Part shown: one piece after another, positions 51,059 through 60,314 of the stretch
Numbering within the stretch: the stretch's first letter is position 1
How the letters are laid out: every line of letters starts with the position of its first letter
Assembly: GCA_019636845.1 (NCBI GenBank)
Contig: JAHBWV010000001.1
Location: 1,302,001 to 1,366,000 of the forward strand
DNA from: Phycisphaeraceae bacterium
GTDB taxonomy: Bacteria; Planctomycetota; Phycisphaerae; Phycisphaerales; UBA1924
Length of the DNA stretch: 64,000 nucleotides
Reading direction: 5' to 3'
Notes under the pieces: model-generated
Seen by the model: the letters and a program-made list of their open reading frames with translations, nothing else
Databases searched by the model: none
What the model was told of the DNA's origin: nothing
Position numbers and translations under genes: made by a program

Positions 51059-51985
51059 TTAGGCCTTCGGACCGGCGGACTTGGCGAAGAATCCGTCTAT
51101 TGCCTTGATCGCTTCGGGGGTGTGCCTCAGATGCACGAGCGATCGTTGTTCAGAGCTCAGGGCGGCTTGCCACCCACCTGAGAGGCCTGTATCGACGGCG
51201 GCGGCGACTGCTCTTGCCGACGGGGTGTCGGGCAGGTCGGGACGTATGGAGTCTAAAGCCGCAAGGACGGTGGCCCGTGTCGCGAGGCGTCCAGCCCAGC
51301 GGAGGGGTGGGCCATCGCGCGGGGGTGTTGATCCCCGATTGCGGGCGAGCCACTCCAGGCAGGTTTCCTCAAGATCGTGGCGATCGTCTGCGACCTCGGA
51401 GAAGAGGTTGTGATTGACGGCTTCGTCGAAGGTGAGGGGGGTTCCTGTGGCGGTGCGTCGGATGGCCTCGGCGGGGTCCATCAAGGCAGGGAGGAGACTG
51501 GCTCCGCCCCAGCCGGGACAGATCGAGAGTCCGGATTCGGGCAGGCCGACCGGGTATGGCTTGCCGGGTTGGCCGTCACGCATCGGGGGCTTGCAGGCGA
51601 TGAGCGCATCGCAGTGCATCGCGATCTCAAGGCCACCTCCGAGCGCGGCCCCGTTGATGGCTGCGACGGTCGGGAAGGGGCATGCGCTGAGCATGCCGAA
51701 GACCTTCGAGCCGTAGGCGAGGTAGCGTTCGAGTTGGTCGTCGGAGAGTTCGCGGATGGATCTCAGGTCTGCACCGGCGACGAAGACGCGCTCGCTGGCC
51801 GACTCCAGGATGAGCCCCGCCGCGTCGCGAGGAACCAGACGGAGCGTTGATTCGATTCGTTGGATGAGTTCGAGATCGAGCACGACGACCGGTTTACCGG
51901 GCTGTTCGAGCACGATGCTGATGGCACCCGGACAGGGGCCGTCCGCGTGCCGACGAATCGGGAGTGGCGGCATTCCGTGGGGCAT
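51059..51985 (-). CDS. Enoyl-CoA hydratase/isomerase-family protein (crotonase 1)
   Basis: 308 residues. Crotonase fold: oxyanion-hole segment VFVAGADLRSI, GAALGGGLEIAMHCD retaining the first catalytic-type glutamate, and LPESGLSICPGWGG retaining the second. It has both acid-base glutamates, so hydratase activity is plausible. Resembles the crotonase half of FadJ-type multifunctional enzymes but lacks the dehydrogenase half. Located 93 bases from the acyl-CoA dehydrogenase start on the same strand, so it is upstream in transcription. Confidence 0.88.
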   Translation of the reverse strand: MPHGMPPLPIRRHADGPCPGAISIVLEQPGKPVVVLDLELIQRIESTLRLVPRDAAGLILESASERVFVAGADLRSIRELSDDQLERYLAYGSKVFGMLSACPFPTVAAINGAALGGGLEIAMHCDALIACKPPMRDGQPGKPYPVGLPESGLSICPGWGGASLLPALMDPAEAIRRTATGTPLTFDEAVNHNLFSEVADDRHDLEETCLEWLARNRGSTPPRDGPPLRWAGRLATRATVLAALDSIRPDLPDTPSARAVAAAVDTGLSGGWQAALSSEQRSLVHLRHTPEAIKAIDGFFAKSAGPKA

Positions 51986-52057
51986 TCCCGAGTTTATGCC
52001 CTGAGGTGGTCGATTCCCACACGCTGAGGGGGATCGGGTGGATCGAGTCGCCGAGGA

Positions 52058-52813
52058 TCAGTTTGAGAGTTTCTGTCTCAGGCGTGTCTGTGCTTCGTCG
52101 GTCGCGAGCACGGAAGCGGAGAGATCCGCAGCTCGACGGATGAGTGCTTCGTCCAACGAGCCATCGAGTTCGTTGAGGAGGGACTTGGTGGCGGCGATCG
52201 CGTGCGGGCCTCCGGAAGCGATACGCGACGCGGTTTCGGCGACCGCTGCATCAAGGTCTTGGAGGGAGGGGAGGGCGCGGTTGGCGATGCCGAGCTGGGC
52301 GGCTTCGGCTCCGGACATGAGCCCTCCGAGGAGGAGCACGCGGCGTGCGGGGCCTGGGCCGATCTTGCGGACGAGCCAGGGAGCGACGACGGCCGGGCAG
52401 ACGCCGAGATCGACTTCGGGAAACCCCATTTTCGAGTCTGCGTGTGTGAGGGCGATATCACAGACGCAGGCGAGCCCGCAGCCGCCTCCTATTGCAGCGC
52501 CGTTGACGCGAGCAATGGTGACGAGGGGCAGCTTTCGGAGCCGCAGGGTGAGCAGGCCGAGGCGTGTGAGGAGTTCATGGGCGAGGGCGTTGTTGCCGAG
52601 GACGGCCTTGAGATCCATGCCCGCGCAGAACGAGCGGCCTGCGCCTGTGATGATCAGGGCGGAGAGGGAATCCTTGCTGGACTCGATCTCTGTGAGCGAG
52701 AGGTCGATGGCTTCGAGGAGATCGAGTGAGATCGCGTTTCGCGCGTCTGGTCGATTGAGGGTGAGCGTGGCGACGCGGGCTTCTATCGACAGGATCGAGA
52801 GCGGGGATGGCAT
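52058..52813 (-). CDS. Enoyl-CoA hydratase-family protein, 3-methylglutaconyl-CoA hydratase (LiuC)-like (crotonase 2)
   Basis: 251 residues. FCAGMDLKAV and AAIGGGCGLACVCDIALT: the first catalytic glutamate is replaced by Gly (CGL rather than CEL), while the second is kept (GFPEVDLGVCPAVVAPWL). The CGL/PAVVAPWLVRKIG pattern resembles LiuC-type methylglutaconyl-CoA hydratases of leucine breakdown, which fits the HMG-CoA lyase gene at 59220. Assignment of substrate is inference. Same strand as crotonase 1, 72 bases upstream of it. Confidence 0.86.
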   Translation of the reverse strand: MPSPLSILSIEARVATLTLNRPDARNAISLDLLEAIDLSLTEIESSKDSLSALIITGAGRSFCAGMDLKAVLGNNALAHELLTRLGLLTLRLRKLPLVTIARVNGAAIGGGCGLACVCDIALTHADSKMGFPEVDLGVCPAVVAPWLVRKIGPGPARRVLLLGGLMSGAEAAQLGIANRALPSLQDLDAAVAETASRIASGGPHAIAATKSLLNELDGSLDEALIRRAADLSASVLATDEAQTRLRQKLSN

Positions 52814-52840
52814 GCCTCGTTTATAGCAACGCGGGGAGCA

Positions 52841-52875
52841 GGAAACAAAGCGACCGAGCCGGGTGGCTCGGTCGC
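52841..52875 (-). terminator. Rho-independent terminator of the subtilase gene
   Basis: An 11-bp stem (GCGACCGAGCC at 52850-52860 with GGCTCGGTCGC at 52865-52875) and a 4-base loop. On the minus strand it is followed by TTTGTTTCC. It lies 45 bases after the subtilase stop (52920), and would insulate the crotonase genes from it. Confidence 0.82.
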
Positions 52876-52919
52876 GAGGGGTGGCGAGATGAGGCGTCGG
52901 TTTGCGACGCGTGTGGTGC

Positions 52920-55900
52920 TCAGACGACGGGCTGGCTGGTGCCGAGCGGCGTCCCGAGGGTGCCGAAGCCGCCGGGGAAGAACCTGTCGTAGCGGCCCAT
53001 GTAGGCGACGACGGGTGAGGCGGCTTTGACGGTGATGCCGTAGAACTGCTGCGAGTTGCGACGGTCTCCGAGGACGAAGTCGTGGATGTCGAACTCCGCG
53101 ACTCGACGCGGGGAGAGGACGCGTCTGAAGGTTTCGACGCCGCTCGCGCCGCCGAACTGGAGCGTGATCTCGACGACGACGTCTTCGGTTGTGGGATTGA
53201 AGAGTCGGAGGTACTCGGTGACGATGCCGTCGTTGCGTGGGCGGTATCCCTCGCCGAAGCCCCAATAGGTATATGCCTGTGAGCTGAAGCTCGTCGCGAG
53301 GCCGTCGTTGAAGGCCTGGGTCGGGAGACTCATGGAGACCGCGACGTTTGACTCATAGAGGACGGAGTACGGAGTACCAAGCGGGAAATTGGGGAGCGAA
53401 GAGACGTCGAGAACGGCGTGCTGACGAGCGGGCACGTTGAGGGAGGTGCGGTAGGCGGAGCCGTCCTGATACAGGAATGAGAAGACGATCGTGGCTGGGG
53501 TTGTTGTTGCGTTGAGAACGCCGACGACTTCGGCCACGCTGTTGAGTCCGAGCTGGCCCTCGGGGACCGCGCCGATGGCCGTGCCCGCTCCTGGGGTGCC
53601 GACCATGCCGTAGGCGTTGCCGTTGTCGAGGCCGTAGTGAGAGAGCGACGCGACGATGGGGACATCGGCGGTGACGGTGACGCCGTACGAGCCAGCGGGG
53701 ATCGAGGTGTTGTTGCGGATGTTGATGCCGCCTCTTCGGAAGGCCTCGATCTGCTGGACGACCTCGATGGGTGCGCCGCCACCTGTCGGGAAGAAGGTGC
53801 TTGTGACCTTGATCGTTTCGGCGGTGGTGTTGTAGTAGACGAGGGCTTCGGCGACGTTCGAGCCCTTCTCGATCTGTCCGAACGTCCAAATGGTGTCGGT
53901 GCGGTTGGTGAACGCTTCGCCGATGGCGGCACGCCGATCCTTCAGGATGAACTCGTCGTAGTGGCTGAACTGTGCGGCGACCGGCCGTTCTGAGCGGATC
54001 TCGATTGCGTATGGGGTGTTCTTGCGTACGAGGAGTGTGTCGTTCGCGAAGAGCGTGGGGGTGACGAGGGTTGCGCCGCCACGGCTGTTGCCGGCGATGA
54101 CGACGTCCTTGATGACCTGGTCACGCTCGCCGTTTGCGTAGCGTGCGATGATGACGACACGCGTCGGCTCATCGTTCGGGTTCATGATGGGGATGGCCGT
54201 GAAGGTCTTGCTGTTGGCGAAGCCCTCGGGGTAGTAGACGCGGTAGGGGAGCGTCGGCACGGGCGTGCCTTCGGAGAGGATCTCGGTCTGCGGCGTGGCG
54301 GAGTTCGGCGTGAGGTGGCCCGTGCCGGTGCCGTTGTTGAGCTGCGTGAGCATCCCGTCGACGTCAGCGGGCGTGTTGCCGAAGAAGACGAAGTAGCGGA
54401 CGGAAGCGGTCTGGCCGGGCGCGATGGTGCCGACGTTGAACGCCATGGTCATGACCTGATCGGCGGTGAGGCCGTTGGGGTCGTTGACGCCGAAGGAGAT
54501 CAACTGGAGTGGATCGCGAACGGTTGTGCCGAGATTGAGGAATGAGGCCATTGCACGCGAGTCGGCGGCGGGGGCCGCGAGGGCGATGGTGAGCCCTTCT
54601 TCGAAGGAGTTGGTTGTGAACCGGGCTGTGGCGACCTTGCCGGAGGGGTCAACATCGTTGATGGTGCGGGTGCTGGTGCCGCCGATGTTGATGCCCTGCG
54701 AGGGCTTCATGCCCTCCATCCACGCGACGTTGGCGACGCTTGCGGAGGTTGTGTTCCTGAAGAAGACATCGACCACGGCGAAGTTGTCGTTGTTGCTGAA
54801 GGCGATCGAGCGGTTGAGTTGGAGGCCTCGGAAAGACCCGGAGATGCTGACGCGGCGATTGCCGACTTCGCTCTCGTCGGTGAGGACGACGGGGAGACTC
54901 GAGGCGGCAACGGTGCCGTTGTTGAGGAAGTTGTAGCCGTTGGCCGTGCCGCCGTAGAAGTTGGTGACCCCGGGGTTGGTGGATGGGAAGAGGAACTCGA
55001 TGTCATTGAAAGAAAGACCGACCGCGTTGCCCTGTGAATCGCGGGCGAAGAGGGTGCCGTCGGAACCGACGCCCGCCGCGACGTTGTTGCCTCTGACAAC
55101 GACGGGCTGATCGCTGACGCCGGGGGCAACGGTCACGTTGAGCGTGTAGGTGCCGGTGGTGGCGGCGGCGACGCCTGAGGTGACGTCGAAGGGGTCGTAG
55201 TCGAGATTCGACGCTTCGGAGACGGCGATGTAGTAGACGCCTCCTTCGGAGAAGACAAAGTCGTCGATGACGGCGTTGAGTGTGCCGCCGAGACTTGCGA
55301 AGCGGAGTTCGCGTCCTTCGGCATCGAAGAGGCGGAGGGCGGTGTCGAGGTTTCCGCCGGAGGTGACGGTTGCGTTGAGTGTTGTGCCCTGGCTGGCGAC
55401 GAAGCGGAAGATGTCTCGGTCGAGGACGCCGAACCCGCCATCGCCGATGCTTGCGCTGCGGGTTGCGGCTCCGTTTCCGTTGATCTCCTGGAGCACGCGT
55501 GCGGTGACGAGCGTGTCGTTGGATTCGAGGGCACCGAAGACGTCGTTCCTGAGGGTGAAGTCGAGGGACCACGAGAGCAACTGGCCGTCGTTGAGCGAGG
55601 TTGTGTCGACGATTCGGAGGGTCCATGTGCCTGCGGCGGACTTGCCATCGAAGCGGTTGAGCGGTTGATCGGGGCGGAACGCGCCGGTGAATGGAGCGGT
55701 TCCTCCGGAGATGGGGCTCGCGGCCTCGTCGTCGAAGAAGGTGTTGGTGATGTTGATGCCGGATGAGCCCCGGCGGTTGAAGAGGACTGTCTCGGTGCCG
55801 TCCGGGGCGGTGAGGATGAGGCGGAGGTCTCCGACGAAGGTGTGCTCGATGTTGACGCGGACATTCAGGTCGAGGATCTGGCGTGTGTCGCGGACCACGA

Positions 55901-58259
55901 TCGAGTTCGTAGCAACGCCCTGAGTGCCGACGGCGGGGATGCGGAGGGGGGCGGTGAGTGAGTCTTCGACCGTCACGCGATCGTCGGTGATGAGTGTCGA
56001 GCCGATGAGCAGGTTGTAGACGCCTGTGGACTGTGATGCGCCGCTGCCTGCGAGCGTCGGGTTGTAGTTGGCGTTTCCGAAGCCGGAGACGCCGATGTAG
56101 TAGGTGCCGCCCGTGCTCACGAAGTAGTCGAGGTAGGCATCCTGCCCGAAGAACTGGTCGTTCGCGGCGATCTGCTGGCCGAAGGCGTCGAAGAGGCGGA
56201 TGTACGAGTCGAGTGTCGAGGCGACCGGGAGTCGCTTGGCGACGACTTCGGCGGTGATGAGGCCACCCTTGGGCATGTCGATGCGGAACAGATCGACGTC
56301 GAGGGTCGATTGGAGGCCGTCACCGATGCGTAGACCTGTGAAGGAAGCCTTGCCACTGACATCGAAGGAGACGGGAATGGCGTTGAGAAGAACGTCGTTG
56401 GGCTCATACGTGCCGCTGACAGGAACGACGCGGAAGTTGAGCGTGGTATCGAATCCGCCGGAGGTGTTTCCGTTGAGGTAGTTGCCGGCCGTGTCTCTGA
56501 AGAAGAAGTCGTCGATCGTGATGCGGTAGATGTCGAGGGGGAGTCGCTGGCTGGGGAACCCGCTTAGGTTGAGTGTGACGGTGACAACATTCGGGTTTGA
56601 TCCGCTGACGGCGACCGCGGAGACGGGGATGGTGATGTCGTCGCCGTTGCCGAAGATGTCGTCGAGACCTGCGCCGATGACGGAGACACCTGCGGTGCCG
56701 AGGAAGGCGGAATCGATGGGCTTGTTGAACGTCAGCGTGAGGGTGTCGACGGGCTGGCCGGTGGAGAAGAGCTGGCCGAAGACGGGGCCGGGCGCGAAAG
56801 AGGTGACGACTGGGCCGTCGCGGCTGATGAGTTGCACGGCGCGCCAGACGTTGAGGCGTCCGCCGGATTGCACGCGATTCTGGAGGGAGGGGACCGGGTC
56901 CGTCGAGTCCATGAGGGCGGTACGGAGTTCAACGGGCGATGCGCCGGGACGGGCGGACGCGATCATGGCGACAGCACCCGCGACGAAGGGTGAGGCCATG
57001 GAAGTGCCGCTGAAGTAGGCGTAGCCGCCACCGGGCACTGTCGAGAGGATCTGTACGCCGGGCGCGCCGAGATCGACTTCGCGAGCGCCGTAGTTCGAGA
57101 ATCCTGCGAGGCCGTCGGAGTTGTCGGTTGCTGCGACGGAGATGATTCCAGGGAGGTCGTATCCGGCGGGGAATGCGGTGCGGTCCTGCTCTTCGATGGC
57201 ATCGATGTCCGCGCCGTCGTTTCCTGCGGCGGCGACGAAGACGATGCCGGCGTCGATGGTTCGCTGGATGGCGTCCTTCTGATCCTGGAGGAACTGCTCG
57301 AAAACAAGGGGGGCGAACGCGCCGTAGCTGTTGTTGCTGGCGACGATGTTGTGCCCGGCTTCCTTGAGTGTGACGATGTAGTCGTACGCGCCGAGCGTTG
57401 CCGAGAAGGGGAACGTGCCCGACTCGTCCACTGCCTTGATGGGGAGGATGGAGACATTCCACGCGACACCGGCGACGCCGATGCCGTTGTTGCCGACCGC
57501 GCCGATGATGCCCGCGACGTGGGTGCCGTGTCCGTTTTCGTCTGAGGGATCGTTGTCGAGGTCGCCGAAGTCCCAGCCGAAGACGTCGTCAACGAAGCCG
57601 TTGCCGTCGTCGTCGATCCCGTTTCCGGGGATCTCACCTGGGTTTCGCCAGATATTGGCGGCGAGGTCCGGGTGGTTGATGTCAACGCCTGTGTCGATGA
57701 CGGCGATGATCACGGACTGCGAGCCGATGGTGATGTCCCAAGCGTTCGTGGAGTCGGCATCGGCATCGTTGATCCCGTTCCCTAGACCGGGGATGAACTG
57801 GCCGGTGTTGTCGTGTCCCCACTGGAATGTGAAGAACTCGTCGTTGGGGATACGGGATGACGTGGAGACGAAATCCGGGAGGATGGACTTCACACCATCG
57901 ACCATTCCGGCGGTTCGGGTTGCCGAGAGGTCGGTGATCCGGTTGGTGGTGGTGAAGGCGGCGTACCTGCCTCGGGCGATCGAGCGGACGTCGGCGACCT
58001 CGATCCGGAGTTTGGAGGCGACCTCCTGGACCCTTGCGTGGAGTTCGGCCTCGCCGAGCGGCTCGTCAAATGAGACGACCCACGCGCCTTGCTTGACGTC
58101 GAGGGGTGTGCCGTACCACGTCAGAGAGCCGAGACCGTCGGCACCTGAGAGGAGTGTGCGCTGCTCAAGCGAATCCATCATGCCTGTTGCCATGCCTGTT
58201 GCTGTGTGCTTTACAGACTGACCATCGCCGCGCCTCGCGTCGTTCCGAACAGTCGGCAT
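52920..58259 (-). CDS. Giant secreted subtilase (S8) with PPC, P-domain and C-terminal repeat modules
   Basis: 1779 residues from the ATG at 58259 (GGGAG ahead). N-terminal LEQRTLLSG (31-39) is the LEPR-type motif common in exported planctomycete proteins. Peptidase S8 core at about 175-460: D189 in VIDTGVD, H244 in NGHGTHVAG, N347, S420 in SGTSMASP. Then PPC-like domains (DVDLFRIDMPKGG...YYIGVSG and DIFRFVASQGTT...YYIAVSE) around a P/Homo B-like domain (TFVGDLRLILTAPDGTE...GTWTLRIVD). The C-terminal ~450 residues hold about four related ~90-residue beta modules, each with a YxVxVxAxxPVVAxLSHYD-like ending. Inserted among fatty-acid/leucine catabolism genes, with its own terminator. Confidence 0.92.
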   Translation of the reverse strand: MPTVRNDARRGDGQSVKHTATGMATGMMDSLEQRTLLSGADGLGSLTWYGTPLDVKQGAWVVSFDEPLGEAELHARVQEVASKLRIEVADVRSIARGRYAAFTTTNRITDLSATRTAGMVDGVKSILPDFVSTSSRIPNDEFFTFQWGHDNTGQFIPGLGNGINDADADSTNAWDITIGSQSVIIAVIDTGVDINHPDLAANIWRNPGEIPGNGIDDDGNGFVDDVFGWDFGDLDNDPSDENGHGTHVAGIIGAVGNNGIGVAGVAWNVSILPIKAVDESGTFPFSATLGAYDYIVTLKEAGHNIVASNNSYGAFAPLVFEQFLQDQKDAIQRTIDAGIVFVAAAGNDGADIDAIEEQDRTAFPAGYDLPGIISVAATDNSDGLAGFSNYGAREVDLGAPGVQILSTVPGGGYAYFSGTSMASPFVAGAVAMIASARPGASPVELRTALMDSTDPVPSLQNRVQSGGRLNVWRAVQLISRDGPVVTSFAPGPVFGQLFSTGQPVDTLTLTFNKPIDSAFLGTAGVSVIGAGLDDIFGNGDDITIPVSAVAVSGSNPNVVTVTLNLSGFPSQRLPLDIYRITIDDFFFRDTAGNYLNGNTSGGFDTTLNFRVVPVSGTYEPNDVLLNAIPVSFDVSGKASFTGLRIGDGLQSTLDVDLFRIDMPKGGLITAEVVAKRLPVASTLDSYIRLFDAFGQQIAANDQFFGQDAYLDYFVSTGGTYYIGVSGFGNANYNPTLAGSGASQSTGVYNLLIGSTLITDDRVTVEDSLTAPLRIPAVGTQGVATNSIVVRDTRQILDLNVRVNIEHTFVGDLRLILTAPDGTETVLFNRRGSSGINITNTFFDDEAASPISGGTAPFTGAFRPDQPLNRFDGKSAAGTWTLRIVDTTSLNDGQLLSWSLDFTLRNDVFGALESNDTLVTARVLQEINGNGAATRSASIGDGGFGVLDRDIFRFVASQGTTLNATVTSGGNLDTALRLFDAEGRELRFASLGGTLNAVIDDFVFSEGGVYYIAVSEASNLDYDPFDVTSGVAAATTGTYTLNVTVAPGVSDQPVVVRGNNVAAGVGSDGTLFARDSQGNAVGLSFNDIEFLFPSTNPGVTNFYGGTANGYNFLNNGTVAASSLPVVLTDESEVGNRRVSISGSFRGLQLNRSIAFSNNDNFAVVDVFFRNTTSASVANVAWMEGMKPSQGINIGGTSTRTINDVDPSGKVATARFTTNSFEEGLTIALAAPAADSRAMASFLNLGTTVRDPLQLISFGVNDPNGLTADQVMTMAFNVGTIAPGQTASVRYFVFFGNTPADVDGMLTQLNNGTGTGHLTPNSATPQTEILSEGTPVPTLPYRVYYPEGFANSKTFTAIPIMNPNDEPTRVVIIARYANGERDQVIKDVVIAGNSRGGATLVTPTLFANDTLLVRKNTPYAIEIRSERPVAAQFSHYDEFILKDRRAAIGEAFTNRTDTIWTFGQIEKGSNVAEALVYYNTTAETIKVTSTFFPTGGGAPIEVVQQIEAFRRGGINIRNNTSIPAGSYGVTVTADVPIVASLSHYGLDNGNAYGMVGTPGAGTAIGAVPEGQLGLNSVAEVVGVLNATTTPATIVFSFLYQDGSAYRTSLNVPARQHAVLDVSSLPNFPLGTPYSVLYESNVAVSMSLPTQAFNDGLATSFSSQAYTYWGFGEGYRPRNDGIVTEYLRLFNPTTEDVVVEITLQFGGASGVETFRRVLSPRRVAEFDIHDFVLGDRRNSQQFYGITVKAASPVVAYMGRYDRFFPGGFGTLGTPLGTSQPVV

Positions 58260-58476
58260 AATCAGTAACTCCCGCGTTCTTCGGGGTCCATCCGTCCGTG
58301 CCTGGCTGCGTGCTGCAGCCGGACGCCCAACTGGCGCTGAGCATCCTGGCCCTGCGACGCAGGCCGACGCCTCTTGCCGAGGCCGGCCCGCGTTTCCCTG
58401 CCCCATGATAGCGTGTTCGCGTTGTCAATGCACGCGGTTCCGGATACCCGAATCTTTCCCTTCGGGGGCTATGGGC

Positions 58477-59223
58477 TCAGGGTGCCCTTGGTTTCCATGC
58501 CCGAGGTAGCATTTCGAGCTGCTCGGGGCCGCCGATAAGCCCGAGCGAAGCCGCGAGTCCGAGCTGGGCGGTTTCAGCGGAGGATTGGGATAGAGACTGG
58601 GCGAGTCGGCGGGTGGAGAGAAGAGCTTCCCGGGGTTTGGCGCTGAGCATTCTCGCTATGGACATGCCACGCTCGATTGTGGCGGCATCTCCATCCACGA
58701 GTTCCGAGAGGAGCCCAGAGGTGTGGGCACTGGATGCCGGGATGAGTCCGGGGTCGAGTTGCATGGCCCGGATGGTCCCGGCGGGGAGTTGCGCGGCCAT
58801 GAACGGAGAACTGACGGCTGGAGAGATGCCAAGCCGGGTGACGGGGTAGCCGAGCTTCGTCTCGCGCTCGGCGACGACGATATCGGCTCCGCCGAGGAGG
58901 GCGCACCCGCCGGCGATGGCGGCTCCGTGTATCGCCATGACGACAGGGCTGGGCTGGTCGCGTAAGGACTGGATCGCCCGGGAGAGGCCGGTCAAGAGAG
59001 AGCGAAGCACGTCTGATGCTCCGTCGTCTCGGCAGAGATCCAGATCGAAGCCAGCGCAGAAGCAGGGGCCTTGACCGGTCACGAGCAATACTTGCGCGGT
59101 GTTGCCGAGCGAAAGAGCCAGATCGGCGAGTCGGTCGAGCATGTCCGGGGTGAGGGCGTTGCGTCGCTCGGGTCGTGCGAGCGAGATGATGGCGATTCCG
59201 TCGGATGTTGCCGACGTGATCAT
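58477..59223 (-). CDS. Divergent enoyl-CoA hydratase-family protein (crotonase 3) lacking catalytic glutamates
   Basis: 248 residues, crotonase fold with CFCAGFDLDLC and AAIAGGCALLGGADIVV. Compared gaplessly with crotonase 2, the first glutamate position is Ala (CAL) and the second is Val (YPVTRLG instead of FPEVDLG). Classic hydratase chemistry is therefore not expected; other crotonase activities or a binding role remain possible. ATG 59223 overlaps the stop of HMG-CoA lyase (ATGA), so the two are coupled. Confidence 0.83.
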   Translation of the reverse strand: MITSATSDGIAIISLARPERRNALTPDMLDRLADLALSLGNTAQVLLVTGQGPCFCAGFDLDLCRDDGASDVLRSLLTGLSRAIQSLRDQPSPVVMAIHGAAIAGGCALLGGADIVVAERETKLGYPVTRLGISPAVSSPFMAAQLPAGTIRAMQLDPGLIPASSAHTSGLLSELVDGDAATIERGMSIARMLSAKPREALLSTRRLAQSLSQSSAETAQLGLAASLGLIGGPEQLEMLPRAWKPRAP

Positions 59224-60179
59224 GCTTGTGGCCCCGGGTTTGGATCTGGGGAATCGAGCAATCGGCGTGCAAGGGTTGATGCGGCGGCGAGGCGATCTTT
59301 GTTGATGCGGGTCCGCAGGCCGTGGCGCTCGATGGCTTCGACGAGTGAGAGTGTGGAGATGTTGCCGGGGGCTCTTGTGTCGGGAGTCGAGGCGTACGGG
59401 CAGCCGCCGAGTCCTCCGGCGGACCCATCGAACCAGCGAACACCGAGGTCGAGGGCGACGGGGACGCATGACGCGGCGAGCCCGTTGGTGTCGTGCAAGT
59501 GGATGATCGTGTGGACCGGTGTGTACTGCCTCTGTTCACCGGTGATATCGAGGCGATCTCCGAGTCGATCGCGAACAGTCAGGAGGAGGTGCCGGAGGCG
59601 GTCTGGGGTGGCTGCTCCGATCGTGTCGCCGAGATCGAGTTCATCGATGCCGAGGTCGAGAAGGCGAGCAGAGACTTCCGCGACGCGTTCGGGAGGGATA
59701 GGTCCCTCGAAGGGGCATGCGATGATGCATGAGACATAGCCACGCACTCGGATGCCGGCTTGCTTCGCACGATCGATCACGGGCTTGAAGCGTTCGAGTG
59801 TCTCCGCGATTGTCGCGTTCGTGTTCTTTGCCGAGAAGGTCTCGGACGCGGCGGTGAAGATGGAGACCTTGTCGATGAGCCGTTCGCCCGCGTTCTGATT
59901 GACGGCGAGTGCGGCTTGGAGGCCTCTTTCGTTCGGCACCAGCGCGGAGAAAGAGATCCCATCTGGTTTCTGGTTGCGGAGGGAGGCGAAGACCTCGGAG
60001 GCGTCGGCGAGCTGCGGGACCCACTTCGGTGAGACGAAACTGGAGACCTCGATCTCGTCCACGCGGGCCCGGCAGAGCGAGCGGACGAGTTCGACCTTGA
60101 GAGAGGTGGGGACGATCCCGGGCTCGTTCTGGAGCCCATCGCGAGGCGACACGTCGGTGATTCGTACGAGCTCGTCCAT
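59220..60179 (-). CDS. Hydroxymethylglutaryl-CoA lyase
   Basis: 319 residues, TIM-barrel. ITDVSPRDGLQNE (metal ligand D), SFVSPKWVPQLAD, YVSCIIACPFEG, and the family signature GGLGGCPYA with the catalytic Cys near the end. It splits HMG-CoA to acetoacetate and acetyl-CoA, the last step of leucine breakdown. Translationally coupled (ATGA) to crotonase 3. Divergent from the B12/GTPase fusion. Confidence 0.94.
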   Translation of the reverse strand: MDELVRITDVSPRDGLQNEPGIVPTSLKVELVRSLCRARVDEIEVSSFVSPKWVPQLADASEVFASLRNQKPDGISFSALVPNERGLQAALAVNQNAGERLIDKVSIFTAASETFSAKNTNATIAETLERFKPVIDRAKQAGIRVRGYVSCIIACPFEGPIPPERVAEVSARLLDLGIDELDLGDTIGAATPDRLRHLLLTVRDRLGDRLDITGEQRQYTPVHTIIHLHDTNGLAASCVPVALDLGVRWFDGSAGGLGGCPYASTPDTRAPGNISTLSLVEAIERHGLRTRINKDRLAAASTLARRLLDSPDPNPGPQA

Positions 60180-60314
60180 TTCGGGTGATGCTAACCAGCC
60201 CGTTGGAATGGTGCCAATTCGTTGGACACGGCGCGTGGGCGGTCGCGGCGGATGCTCTGGCGGCTATGCTCTGTTCCGGGTCCGCCTGAGCGGCCGCCAC
60301 GCGGAGTATTGTCC

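Noticed and set aside
58260-58406. N-terminal extension of the subtilase upstream of residue 1 as chosen
   Set aside because: The extra 49 codons are Arg/Pro/Ala-rich and lie before a GGGAG-ATG; the LEQRTLLS motif is normally within the first ~40 residues of the product.
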